Assembly (NCBI RefSeq): GCF_039523435.1
Contig: NZ_BAAAFH010000011.1
Location: forward strand, 744,001-808,000
Reading direction: 5' to 3'
Origin: Wandonia haliotis
Lineage (GTDB): Bacteria; Bacteroidota; Bacteroidia; Flavobacteriales_D; Crocinitomicaceae
DNA: 64,000 bases
Part shown: one piece after another, positions 1 through 7,504 of the stretch
How the letters are laid out: the number at the start of each line of letters is the position of its first letter
How positions within the stretch are numbered: position 1 is the stretch's first letter
Made by a program: the position numbers and the translations under genes
The notes under the pieces: generated by a model
Databases searched by the model: none
What the model was told of the DNA's origin: nothing
Seen by the model: only the letters and a program-made list of their open reading frames with translations

Positions 1-207
1 TTTTATATAAAAAGTAAAAGTTTTTTCAGTAAAAACCACTTTAGGAGTAGATCCTTCAACGCCAGGATTTAACTGTTGCCATTCTCCAATTAATTTATTG
101 GCTTCATGTTGCTCAACTTTTAGAAGTTCATTATCCTTTTTAGAACTATAGCTACTACACCCAAGAAATAAAATGGTAATTAAAATTAGATTAGTTGATT
201 TCTTCAT
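1..207 (-). CDS. Small lipoprotein, 3' end cut off by the window edge
   Basis: Sixty-nine codons are visible and the frame is still open at position 1, so the C-terminus lies outside the window. The protein starts MKKSTNLIL and has a short hydrophobic stretch ending in a lipobox, LFLGC, with the lipidated Cys at residue 17. This predicts a lipoprotein anchored in the envelope. After the lipobox comes a charged linker and a segment around KLIGEWQQLNPG. That segment resembles the start of small lipocalin-like lipoproteins common in Bacteroidota, but this is only a resemblance. No function can be assigned. Confidence 0.7.
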   Translation of the reverse strand, partial: MKKSTNLILITILFLGCSSYSSKKDNELLKVEQHEANKLIGEWQQLNPGVEGSTPKVVFTEKTFTFYIK

Positions 208-507
208 CTGTTTCCAAACTAGTTCATATATAAAGCGTATATTATACGCACTTGTTTTTATTTATACCTAATGTTCTATTCGACTAATCAAACGATGAAC
301 TACTAATGGACAAAAGTGATATTTACGTGATCACATAATTTTCCCAGTCTCCTGCCACTCGCCTATAGCCCAAATCCCACCATTTTCCGTAAGTTCACTT
401 TCGTTGTAACCAGCACAGAACGGTCGAAAATACTACTTTCTTCCATTATTAACAATTTATACGCTTACACAAATAATTTCACCGGAGCTGTTCAGCTCAG
501 TAGTTTT
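208..507. other. Gene-free 300 bp with a palindrome and a possible gene remnant
   Basis: No complete gene is seen. A perfect inverted repeat, GCGTAT-ATT-ATACGC at 235-249, lies about 30 bp upstream of the lipoprotein start and could be an operator or hairpin. On the minus strand, 331-430 reads as an open fragment containing ENGGIWAIGEW and ending in TGA. It looks like the tail of a MORN-like or small secreted protein, but it has no start and may be chance. The sequence at 424-443 recurs at 1068-1087. Confidence 0.4.
424..443. repeat. 20-bp direct repeat, copy 1 (copy 2 at 1068-1087)
   Basis: Positions 424-443 and 1068-1087 match at 18 of 20 bases (core TCGAAAATACTA) in the same orientation. 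They bracket the 165-residue hypothetical gene at 508-1005. Repeats on both sides of a single orphan gene suggest it moved as a unit, but the repeat is too short to prove it. Confidence 0.45.
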
Positions 508-1005
508 TTACAGATCCCGAACATCCTTTGTAGTATAGTTTTTTATTGCTGATAAATCAAAATCGTTTTCCGTTATAAAAGTAGCGTCTATTTGTTTGAT
601 TGCTCCTGTCGGTCTAAGCGACAACAAGTCACTATCGTCTTGTAATTCTTTTTTAAAAGCATCCCTATTTTCTGCACAACCAAGAATTATCCAGGGAAAA
701 CCATATTCGGTCTGCTGGTAAAAAACAGATAACCTGAATTGTCCCTTATCCGATAACAGTTCATCACCTATTGGTATCTCTTGTAACTCACCAAGAAATT
801 CAATTTGTATAGCTCTTACATGATTATTGATATATAAATCTAGTATTAATCGTCTTTTTTCTGCTTCGATTTGATTTGCTATCTCCTCCTGTCCTTGATC
901 TGCATTGGAATAACCTGGTTTTTCTGTTCGTAATAGTAGATAATCAATGCTATCATCAGGTAAAATCAGCTTATAAAGACTAAATATTTCTAATAAAATT
1001 GCCAT
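508..1005 (-). CDS. Hypothetical cytosolic protein, 165 aa
   Basis: I do not recognise this family. The 165 residues have no signal peptide and no convincing membrane segment. The protein is acidic and mixed alpha/beta in character, with a central segment around EFLGELQEIPIGDELL and an aromatic-rich part near residue 100 (YGFPWIILGC). It stands alone between gene-free stretches of 300 and 228 bp and is flanked by a short direct repeat (424-443, 1068-1087). This is typical of orphan genes in variable regions. It is probably a real gene, because the frame is long for AT-rich DNA and lies on the same strand as its neighbours. Confidence 0.6.
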   Translation of the reverse strand: MAILLEIFSLYKLILPDDSIDYLLLRTEKPGYSNADQGQEEIANQIEAEKRRLILDLYINNHVRAIQIEFLGELQEIPIGDELLSDKGQFRLSVFYQQTEYGFPWIILGCAENRDAFKKELQDDSDLLSLRPTGAIKQIDATFITENDFDLSAIKNYTTKDVRDL

Positions 1006-1233
1006 ATATTATAATTGCCACGAACCAGTATGTCGACCTTTATGATCTCATAACTATCTCGCAGCAATCGAAAATACTATTTTCTTGTATTAGTTGCCTG
1101 CTTTTTGTTTGCTTCCGGTTGGAACGACCTTGAATTTGTTTAAAAAACTTTTAAGGAAAGCATAAAAACAGCCCAACCAATCTCCCAATTGAGCTTTTCT
1201 TAAGATTTTGGCAGGATCATGAAATGATTCTTT

Positions 1234-2409
1234 CTACCGTAACTCCCGATTTGTATTGAAGGAAAAGGATTGAAAGCTGTTAAATAGATCTACGATGTAT
1301 TGCAAGGCACTTGGTTTATGCATTTCAACTGTGTTCTGCAATGTTACGGAAGCTACTTCTTTTACTCGCTCAAACATTTGTGATTCATACTGTTCAAAAG
1401 CTGTCTGTACATTATCTGAATGGAGCAGGGCTTCACTCAACTCCAGCGCATCGAGCATCGCCATATTTACGCCTTCACCTGCATAGGGTGGCATACGGTG
1501 CGCGGCATCACCAATGATGGTTACATTATTTTGGGTCTGCCAATGCTGGTCTAGTGGAAAATGATACTGGGGTCTTGGAACAATAACCAATTTCTCTGTG
1601 GCAAATAATTCGTGATAAATACCATCCCAGTTTGAGAAATTTGTTTCGAACCATTTTTTGACTTCTGCTGAATTTTCAAAATTGACTCCAGAATCTTTGA
1701 CCCAATTTTCAGCTACTTTTTCTCCTGTATAAAACGCTATACTACCATCACCTTTTGTACTTAAAATGATCGATTGCTCATTTCCAAAAGCAAATATTTT
1801 TCCACCTTTCAACAGGGAATTGATATTAGGAGCATTCTTCTCTACCTCATAAATAGTACCTTCAATTATGGTAACACCGGAATAAATGGGTTTTGCATCG
1901 CTGAGATAGGGTCTGATTTTAGAGTTGGCACCGTCTGAACCAATTACGATATCAGCATAATATTGTTTTCCATTTTTGAAAAGTAGTTTCCACCCATCCC
2001 GTTCCTTTTCCATTGATACAAATTGGCTATCCCAAACAACAGTGTCTGCTTGTAGAGACTCTAGTAACATTTTTCGTAAGGGACCCCTGTCTATTTCCGG
2101 CCGGTGCTCTGTATTGTGTTCTTCAGTATGGTCGTCCAAATAGATGTTGCCGCGATGATCCATCAATCGCAACTTACCGGCATCAGGAAGATAATTCGCA
2201 TAAAATGCTTCCATCAGATTTGCTTTCTCAAGTGCCCTTATACCTGATTCTTCATGTAAGTCAAGGTTCGCTCCTTGTACCCGGTAATCTTTGTTAATGT
2301 CTCGCTCGTACACGGTCACGTTACACCCCACTTGTTGTAAAAGTCGTGCTAATGTTAAGCCACCGGGTCCACCGCCTACTATGGCTATTTTTTTATTTTT
2401 GATATTCAT
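1234..2409 (-). CDS. FAD-dependent monooxygenase, TetX-like
   Basis: A 391-residue class A flavoprotein monooxygenase (PF01494 type), which uses NAD(P)H and O2 to hydroxylate an aromatic or polyketide-like substrate in the cytosol. Visible motifs are the Rossmann GGGPGG at residues 12-17, followed by VTVYERD (E35 region binds ribose), the FAD-contact GDAAHRMPPYAGEGVNMA near 300-317, and a C-terminal helix. Overall spacing, the YERD block and the GDAAH-MPP-G-GVN block resemble Tet(X). The middle, substrate-side segment (about 185-225) does not preserve the Tet(X) pattern that I recall, so tetracycline inactivation should not be assumed. It lies 28 bp downstream of an AraC-type gene on the same strand, probably one operon. 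The TAG stop is followed by 47 more open codons in frame. Confidence 0.85.
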   Translation of the reverse strand: MNIKNKKIAIVGGGPGGLTLARLLQQVGCNVTVYERDINKDYRVQGANLDLHEESGIRALEKANLMEAFYANYLPDAGKLRLMDHRGNIYLDDHTEEHNTEHRPEIDRGPLRKMLLESLQADTVVWDSQFVSMEKERDGWKLLFKNGKQYYADIVIGSDGANSKIRPYLSDAKPIYSGVTIIEGTIYEVEKNAPNINSLLKGGKIFAFGNEQSIILSTKGDGSIAFYTGEKVAENWVKDSGVNFENSAEVKKWFETNFSNWDGIYHELFATEKLVIVPRPQYHFPLDQHWQTQNNVTIIGDAAHRMPPYAGEGVNMAMLDALELSEALLHSDNVQTAFEQYESQMFERVKEVASVTLQNTVEMHKPSALQYIVDLFNSFQSFSFNTNRELR

Positions 2410-2437
2410 TACCGTACCATTTTATTACGGCACAAAA

Positions 2438-3196
2438 TTACTCGCCGGGCAACGTCGAAAATTGTATAAATCGGTCGTTTTGATTAATCACTAGTTGTTT
2501 AGGGTTGACTCCCGCCAGTTTTTTGACCTCTTTTATAAAATGAGCCTGGTCTGCAAAGTTTTGTTCAGGAAAGAGTTTTCCTTTTTTGATGTGTTGAAAG
2601 GAAGCTCTGAATCTCAAAATATTACAATAGGATTTTAACGAAATACCATATTGTTGATTGAAATAACGATTTATTTGACGGCTACTCCATGCCACTTTTT
2701 CAGAAAGTTCTGCTACCGACATCGCACCGTTGGTAGCATAGATTAACGCAAAGAGGTTTTGCTTTCTTGCGTCTATTTCCTTCGGTACTAAAGATTTAAT
2801 GGTTTGCGTTGCTTTTTGGCAAAAAAGTTCAAAATCGAGAAGGTCTGATGAGTTAAAGTTCCAAAAGTTAGCGGGTAAATTTTTAGCCTTGTTTACTAAA
2901 TCAGCCATGCAATCTTTCAATAAATATTCGGAGGCTAGCGGTTTGAAACTAACGGCAAATGTTTTTCTATCCGCTTTGACGGCAGCATTTACCGGGAGAG
3001 TACCTATACCCAAAAGGGTGATATGAAAAGGCTCTGAAATGGATTGTGTAAAAAACAGATCAATACGTCCATCAGGCAGAATAGTAACCTGTTTGTCGCA
3101 ATCATTTGGGTTGTGTAGCATCCAAAAACTCTCTACAAAAACGGATAAAGATGGATCAGAATTTCTGGTTTTATATACTATGTCAATAGGATCCAT
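2438..3196 (-). CDS. AraC-family transcriptional regulator
   Basis: A 252-residue DNA-binding regulator. The C-terminal third carries an AraC-type double helix-turn-helix (SVAELSEKVAWSSRQINRYFNQQYG, residues about 160-184). The N-terminal domain begins with a segment (SVFVESFWML, then ILPDGRIDLFF) seen in the N-terminal sensor domain of many Bacteroidota AraC proteins with ligands unknown. It is directly upstream of the TetX-like monooxygenase on the same strand with a 28-bp gap, so the two are probably cotranscribed and the regulator probably controls its own operon. The second recognition helix is less canonical (FADQAHFIKEVKKLAGVNPKQL), but the usual PxQ-like ending is there. The effector is unknown. 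Confidence 0.85.
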   Translation of the reverse strand: MDPIDIVYKTRNSDPSLSVFVESFWMLHNPNDCDKQVTILPDGRIDLFFTQSISEPFHITLLGIGTLPVNAAVKADRKTFAVSFKPLASEYLLKDCMADLVNKAKNLPANFWNFNSSDLLDFELFCQKATQTIKSLVPKEIDARKQNLFALIYATNGAMSVAELSEKVAWSSRQINRYFNQQYGISLKSYCNILRFRASFQHIKKGKLFPEQNFADQAHFIKEVKKLAGVNPKQLVINQNDRFIQFSTLPGE

Positions 3197-3292
3197 TTAC
3201 TGTTTTTCTATCGTTTGTACATTTGTTGCTTGCCACTAGCAGTTGCAGCTATGTTATCGTTTTAAAGTGGCTTAGGTGTTGTCTAAAGTAGT

Positions 3293-3787
3293 TTATCTCA
3301 ATACTCGCCATGGCTTTGGAATAAATACCCAATTACCTTTGATATTTACAAAATAGTTATAGCTCACCCCTGCTTCAGCATCTTTTTCACGCAAATAGGT
3401 GACCCGATAAAAAGTAACGTTTGGCTGAATTTGATCAACAATTTCCTTCATTCCGCCAGCATAATTCCCCTTGTTATCTTTAATGTCATACGTCGTAAAT
3501 GTTTCTATTCTACAGTCAGCGAACACTTCATTTTCATTAGACTCATCATCAGGCAAACTACTTTTCATTTCTTCAACAAATCCATAAAAAGTATAGGCAC
3601 TTTTGTCTTGAAAAATTAATTTACAGTCTTCTAGAGATGGAAGTGATTTTACAATCATTTCTGTTTGAGATTTTGAATCTAAATATTGACCAAAGTGAGC
3701 TTTTGCTTCCTCAGAATAATCCTGTGAATAGCATTCTAAGGATAAAACTGAGCTGATAAATACTAGTATGAGCAGTACATGTTTCAT
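3293..3787 (-). CDS. Secreted hypothetical protein, 164 aa
   Basis: I do not recognise this family. The first 22 residues (MKHVLLILVFISSVLSLEC, then YSQ) form a signal peptide with likely cleavage after YSQ, so the mature protein is probably periplasmic. The mature part is small and acidic. Its C-terminal half contains a run of aromatic beta-strands (VTFYRVTYLREKD, YNYFVNIKGNWVFIPKPW) that resembles NTF2-like or DUF-type folds, but not well enough to name. It is a monocistronic minus-strand gene in the cassette-like region, followed by 315 gene-free bases on its upstream side. Confidence 0.65.
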   Translation of the reverse strand: MKHVLLILVFISSVLSLECYSQDYSEEAKAHFGQYLDSKSQTEMIVKSLPSLEDCKLIFQDKSAYTFYGFVEEMKSSLPDDESNENEVFADCRIETFTTYDIKDNKGNYAGGMKEIVDQIQPNVTFYRVTYLREKDAEAGVSYNYFVNIKGNWVFIPKPWRVLR

Positions 3788-4102
3788 ATCTTTTGTTTTA
3801 ACTATTAATACTAACGGTCTTGTATAACGGCATTAGCAACCAATTGGTTTTTATTCCCTTGTATTTTGTCAGCGTGAGTATTCATAATTTTCCTTACCTG
3901 GTTTTGGTCAATTGCCTATAACGGTCTCGTGTATATGTAGTACAGGATTTGAAACTATAGCTCTCAAATCGGTACAAACGATAGCAAGCCGTTATTATAT
4001 TGTTATTTACTGTTCATAAATATACTAACTGCGAGCGAAATAGATCTACTAACGTTTCAATTTAACACTTCAGCCCGCATTTGCTATAGCCGATGTTTTA
4101 CC
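3788..4102. other. Gene-free 315 bp with attC-like repeat fragments
   Basis: No coding region is supported. The motif TAACGGTCTnGTnTATA starts at 3812 and again at 3919. The second copy begins an imperfect inverted repeat (3918-3995). A further segment at 4073-4095 (CCCGCATTTGCTATAGC on the plus strand) belongs to the same kind of spacer. The minus-strand word CTATCGTTTGTAC from the repeat also occurs on the plus strand at 3208-3220. The stretch looks like stacked recombination-site remnants between single-gene units. Confidence 0.5.
3918..3995. repeat. attC-like imperfect inverted repeat, 78 bp
   Basis: The outer arms ATAACGG (3918-3924) and CCGTTAT (3989-3995) are perfectly complementary. 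The inner arms GATTTGA (3946-3952) and TCAAATC (3964-3970) are also perfect, and GTAC (3940-3943) faces GTAC (3972-3975). The result is a long hairpin with asymmetric unpaired bases, the architecture of integron attC sites. The core does not match the classical GTTRRRY exactly, so this is a resemblance and not a proven attC. Confidence 0.5.
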
Positions 4103-4666
4103 TTATTTTTTAATTTTCTTTTTCTTAATCACTCCTTTGTCAAAATCGGTCGAGTAAGTTATTTCTATTTCTCTGTCGTTAGAATTAATCTTCACTGTTT
4201 CAAAGTCAATTGAACCTTCTCCTCCTAATTCCCATATTCCATAATTCTTCTCAAATATCAGTAGTTGTCGTTCTTTTATTTCGTAGGAACAGCAACGAGC
4301 CATAAATCCCTGAAATGGTGTCGAAATGACAATTCCGTTTTCTTCAAATTCTTTATCATCAGGTATTATTGGAAATAGAAGTACGAATAAAATTAAACCA
4401 AAAAGAATTCCGCGAAATATTAGTCCAATTATCAGAAAGAATGCAATGGTCGCATAAATTGAGAAGTAGAAATTGATCTTCTTAAATGGCTTCAAGTAGA
4501 AAAAGAAAAGCGTCAGTCCGCTGATTGCTGTCAAAATCTCAATTCCAAATTCGATGTTTCCTTCGAGACTGTAGATTGTATAATTCTTGAAAAGGGAATT
4601 TAAAATCGCTATTGTCAAAGCGACAAAATGAATTCTTATTAATATTTTCCGAAGTCTCGTTTCCAT
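4103..4666 (-). CDS. Small membrane protein, 187 aa
   Basis: I do not recognise this family. The N-terminal 110 residues contain about four hydrophobic segments: FVALTIAILNSLF, ILTAISGLTLFFFYL, NFYFSIYATIAFFLII and GILFGLILFVLLFPI. This suggests an inner-membrane protein. A C-terminal cytoplasmic domain of about 75 residues follows, rich in beta-strand-like segments and ending in a Lys-rich tail. The gene is flanked on both sides by attC-like inverted repeats (3918-3995 and 4675-4743), so it may be a mobile cassette gene. Nothing indicates a substrate or partner. Confidence 0.65.
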   Translation of the reverse strand: METRLRKILIRIHFVALTIAILNSLFKNYTIYSLEGNIEFGIEILTAISGLTLFFFYLKPFKKINFYFSIYATIAFFLIIGLIFRGILFGLILFVLLFPIIPDDKEFEENGIVISTPFQGFMARCCSYEIKERQLLIFEKNYGIWELGGEGSIDFETVKINSNDREIEITYSTDFDKGVIKKKKIKK

Positions 4667-4674
4667 ATGGTAGC

Positions 4675-4743
4675 TAACAATTTGGCTATTCGTGGTGCGA
4701 GATTGGAATACACTTCACTGTCTGCCTGGCTATATGTTTGTTA
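4675..4743. repeat. Second attC-like inverted repeat, 69 bp
   Basis: The ends are complementary, TAACAA (4675-4680) and TTGTTA (4738-4743), enclosing about 57 bp of imperfectly paired sequence, immediately upstream of the 187-residue membrane protein gene. It differs in sequence from the 3918-3995 element but has a similar size and outer geometry. The inner arms pair poorly by eye, so support is weaker. Confidence 0.35.
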
Positions 4744-4797
4744 ATATTCATTTAAGCACTAAAACCCGTATTGTTTATACGTTTTGTTCTGCGTTCG

Positions 4798-5040
4798 TTA
4801 TTTTATTTTTTCTATTGACCATTTGTTTATCACCCTATATCCTGTACTATCAACCGAAGCTCCAATCTGTCCCAAAATTGCATTAAATTCCGCAATATCA
4901 CCAGTTTCGAAATGCATATTTCTAATTATTAAAGCGTTATATGTTATGTACTGTACCATCAAGTCGTATGAGCCCGAAGGAATTGTGAATTCAAATTTTC
5001 CATTTTAGTCAGTCGTTTCACTTAATTGCGTACAACTTGT
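4798..5040 (-). pseudogene. Remnant: C-terminal carboxypeptidase-regulatory-like domain
   Basis: In the minus strand an 81-codon frame ends at a TAA (4798-4800) and reads GKFEFTIPSGSYDLMVQYI, then a segment ending in EFNAILGQIG. This is the pattern of the carboxypeptidase regulatory-like beta-sandwich found in secreted or TonB-receptor N-domains of Bacteroidota. It is interrupted by an in-frame TAA at 5005-5007, just where the family has D-x-NGKF, and has no start. It is a decayed gene end. It abuts the efflux-protein remnant on the other strand. Confidence 0.6.
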
Positions 5041-5055
5041 TGTAAACCAAATATA

Positions 5056-5250
5056 TCAAAAACAAAGTCATTGAATAAAGCTGCAAATGATGCAATTCTC
5101 CTTTATCAAAGTGCAATGGCAAACTATCTGGAGGTTATTACAGCTCAGAATAATTTGCTTCAAAATGAATTGGAAGCAATTACGATAAAGAGAGACAAAC
5201 TTATTGCATTGACAACTTGATACCGGGCATTAGGAGGAGGAACAGAGTAA
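5056..5250 (+). pseudogene. Remnant: C-terminus of a TolC/CusC-type efflux protein
   Basis: The frame encodes SLNKAANDAILLYQSAMANY, then LEVITAQNNLLQNELEAI, and after an in-frame TGA (5218-5220) YRALGGG before a TAA at 5248-5250. The closing YRALGGG and the Y-LEVI-AQ-NLL block are hallmarks of the C-terminus of RND-pump outer membrane factors (OEP family). The TGA sits where the family has Leu, which fits one TTA-to-TGA change. Only about 60 of some 450 codons remain. The remnant implies that an efflux operon once lay here. Confidence 0.75.
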
Positions 5251-5328
5251 TAATTAACTTGTTAAGAAAAGATCTGGAACAATTAAAAAAAAACCGGAAA
5301 TTATACGATTGGCTGTTGCTTACGAAAT

Positions 5329-6702
5329 TCAAAGTTTCTTATAATTTAAAACCCCTTCTATTTTCCCCTTTTGTTCCAGACTACCTGTTCTAGCAAATTC
5401 AGCCCACAGCGCACAAACTTTCATTTGGCTGTCGGCAAGTTCTTTTGCACTTATCCCCTCTACCAGTTTAGCGTTTTCCCAAAGCGAACTATCTCCAAAA
5501 AGCAGAGGCAAATCTATCGTATGCGTGGCTCCAAAGCCGTTGGTTTTGGAGCCCCAAATGATTTCGTAGATATAAACACGATTACTATCAGTAGCACAGT
5601 TCTTTGCGAATTTTTTCGTTCCTTTCTTATATACTTTTTTAGTAGTTGAATTAACGATTAATCTCTTCAAGAGTCCCCCTACAATGGGAGTATCGGCCAT
5701 TTTTTTTAATTTGGGTATATGAGGAACAAAAAAAGAAGTTTCATCTTTCGTATAGCCAATTAAGACATTTACTTCTTTGGCTCTTTCGTTCCAGATTCTT
5801 ACAACATCTTCTTCGTCAGGAAATGGATACTTTCCATACTGGTTTCCAAAAGGCATTGCCGCTTTTAAGCCATATTCTGACGCCGCTGCTATTACTTCAT
5901 TTTGCCGGGTAAGAATTGTATCTATGTCAGCCTGACGTGGTATTTCTTTGGCTACTTCAATCATATCTTGAATCATTTGTTTTCTATCAAATATCAAGCC
6001 CAGAGGAGCACTTTGTATAATGACATTTTTAAACAAACCTTTTGATTCCTCAATGAGCATCATTTGAGCAACGGCTTCACCTCCAGCCGATTGTCCAAAC
6101 AAGGTAATATTATCAGGATTCCCTCCGAAATACGAGATATTCCTGTTCACCCACCTAATAGCCTCCAGAATATCAAGGTACCCCAGGTTTGGAGGAATGT
6201 CATTATATCCCCCCAGAAAACCTAATAAACCTAAACGATAAGAGACGTTAACTACAATTATGTTCTGATTATGAACTAATACTGCCGGATCAAAAATTGG
6301 GGCGTCTCCAGCTCCAGAAACAAAACTCCCACCATGAATCCATATCATAACAGGGAGACTGTCCCTGTTATTATCCGGTCTGGTGACCGAAAGATTCAAA
6401 CATGCTTCAGACTGTTCTAATAGATCTAATAACTCAACACCGAACATTTCTGAAAACGATGGTCTTTTCTCCTGAGGGCAAGCAGGCGAAAGTTTCTGAG
6501 AGTCTGAAAGGATTGTTGATCCTTCTACCGTGGATGGTAACTCATATCTTTTTGCCTTTGCATAGGGAATATTAGTCGCTTTACGTACGCTATTTTCAAC
6601 AATGAATCTGACTTCACCCAATGGCGTATTTATGAGTTTATTTTGAGACAGAGAATGAATGGACATAAAAAGTGCTATTATTACTAAGTTACTACTCTTC
6701 AT
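5329..6702 (-). CDS. Secreted type B carboxylesterase
   Basis: A 457-residue alpha/beta-hydrolase of the carboxylesterase/lipase (COesterase) family, predicted to hydrolyse carboxylic esters outside the inner membrane. A signal peptide is visible (residues 1-20, ending HSLSQ). Catalytic features are the oxyanion HGG at 123-125, the nucleophile Ser205 in GQSAGG, an acidic residue near 320-321 (GYTKDETSFF, where the family has an Asp/Glu) and His394 in GATHTIDLPLLF. The triad therefore appears complete. The protein is slightly shorter than typical family members (about 500). It is monocistronic. Its start lies about 80 bp from the first of two 200-bp repeats, whose TATCTTTA edge could supply a weak -7 element. 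Confidence 0.88.
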   Translation of the reverse strand: MKSSNLVIIALFMSIHSLSQNKLINTPLGEVRFIVENSVRKATNIPYAKAKRYELPSTVEGSTILSDSQKLSPACPQEKRPSFSEMFGVELLDLLEQSEACLNLSVTRPDNNRDSLPVMIWIHGGSFVSGAGDAPIFDPAVLVHNQNIIVVNVSYRLGLLGFLGGYNDIPPNLGYLDILEAIRWVNRNISYFGGNPDNITLFGQSAGGEAVAQMMLIEESKGLFKNVIIQSAPLGLIFDRKQMIQDMIEVAKEIPRQADIDTILTRQNEVIAAASEYGLKAAMPFGNQYGKYPFPDEEDVVRIWNERAKEVNVLIGYTKDETSFFVPHIPKLKKMADTPIVGGLLKRLIVNSTTKKVYKKGTKKFAKNCATDSNRVYIYEIIWGSKTNGFGATHTIDLPLLFGDSSLWENAKLVEGISAKELADSQMKVCALWAEFARTGSLEQKGKIEGVLNYKKL

Positions 6703-7062
6703 TTACTGGTTCTTTGGTTCGGATATTGATGAAGCCCCTATTTTCAGCACCAAGTAACAGAAAACCTTTAATCTCAGCTAAAGATACTTCTTTATTTTTT
6801 CATTAAGAATAACTAGAAATAATCCCCCCTAACCGCCCCCCTATGCTCCATACAAGACTTGAAATAATTCAAAAACTCTCTATCCAGAGAGTTCTAACTT
6901 CTATAAATTGCTGAATTCCTTGAATACATGGGAATATAAGTAATAAAAAAACCAACCCTAAACAGGCTGGCTTTTCTCTTAAATTGATTGATCTTGGTTA
7001 ACCAGTAATTTCATTAGTCATCGCACTATTTCACTCCGTACTATGCTTATCACTGTTCTTTT
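6703..7062. other. Gene-free 360 bp containing repeat copy 1
   Basis: There is no supported gene. Most of the stretch is the first copy (6780-6979) of a 200-bp direct repeat shared with the region next to tRNA-Arg. The remaining 83 bp before the azurin-module membrane gene shows nothing recognisable, and no tRNA remnant is visible. Confidence 0.6.
6780..6979. repeat. Long direct repeat, copy 1 (copy 2 at 9041-9236)
   Basis: About 200 bp align with 9041-9236 end to end at roughly 80 percent by eye. Shared landmarks are the left edge AAAGATAC(T/C)TCTTTA, a perfect hairpin AACTCTCT-ATCC-AGAGAGTT (6874-6893), the segment CTTGAATACA(T/C)GGGAATATA, and a terminal inverted repeat with GGCTTTTCTCT. 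In this copy the terminal hairpin is degenerate. The two copies bracket the azurin, membrane-protein and AraC genes. Confidence 0.85.
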
Positions 7063-7503
7063 TTAGCTCCACAAAAACCAAGGTATCAAATAAGTAATAA
7101 TTCCAAAACCTAAACCATAATGAATAAGTAACCTTTTATACTTTGTACTATCGCCTAACGTATTTTTCTTAGACAATTTATATCCTCTGGTTATCATAAA
7201 TACAGCCAGAATCATTCCTAATGGATGTTCAAGTAGGTAGAACCGAGAGATTTTATGTCCCATCGAATCACTGGAAAAATTGTCCAGCCCTAGAGGCGAT
7301 ATAAAATAAAGTACAAAACCTATTAATAATTGAAGGTGAACAACAACCAGTCCTACTAATGCAGCTATTTTTTCAGGTTTTCCCCATGTTCTTTTCACTA
7401 AAAACATGGAAAATAAGAATATAATTACTGTTAGGAATAGGAAAAGTAATACTAACCCTATTCCATTATGGGATTCTTTTAAAAAGTTATACATAATTCT
7501 CAA
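7063..7503 (-). CDS. Four-helix membrane protein next to azurin
   Basis: The 146 residues contain four hydrophobic helices, near 15-37, 47-68, 90-106 and 126-145. Histidines occur at the helix edges (VVVHLQLLIGFVLYF and FYLLEHPLGMILAVF), and a third lies in LLIHYGLGFG. Small Bacteroidota proteins of this layout are often annotated as cytochrome-b-like, and the paired His residues would fit haem ligation, but I cannot confirm haem binding. The gene starts one base after the azurin stop on the same strand, so the two are translated from one transcript. This suggests a membrane electron-transfer partner or anchor for the copper protein. Confidence 0.7.
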   Translation of the reverse strand: MRIMYNFLKESHNGIGLVLLFLFLTVIIFLFSMFLVKRTWGKPEKIAALVGLVVVHLQLLIGFVLYFISPLGLDNFSSDSMGHKISRFYLLEHPLGMILAVFMITRGYKLSKKNTLGDSTKYKRLLIHYGLGFGIITYLIPWFLWS

Positions 7504-7504
7504 T

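Noticed and set aside
485..498. GAGCTG/CAGCTC palindrome beyond the 165-aa gene as its terminator
   Set aside because: The loop would be two bases and no T run follows on the gene's strand.
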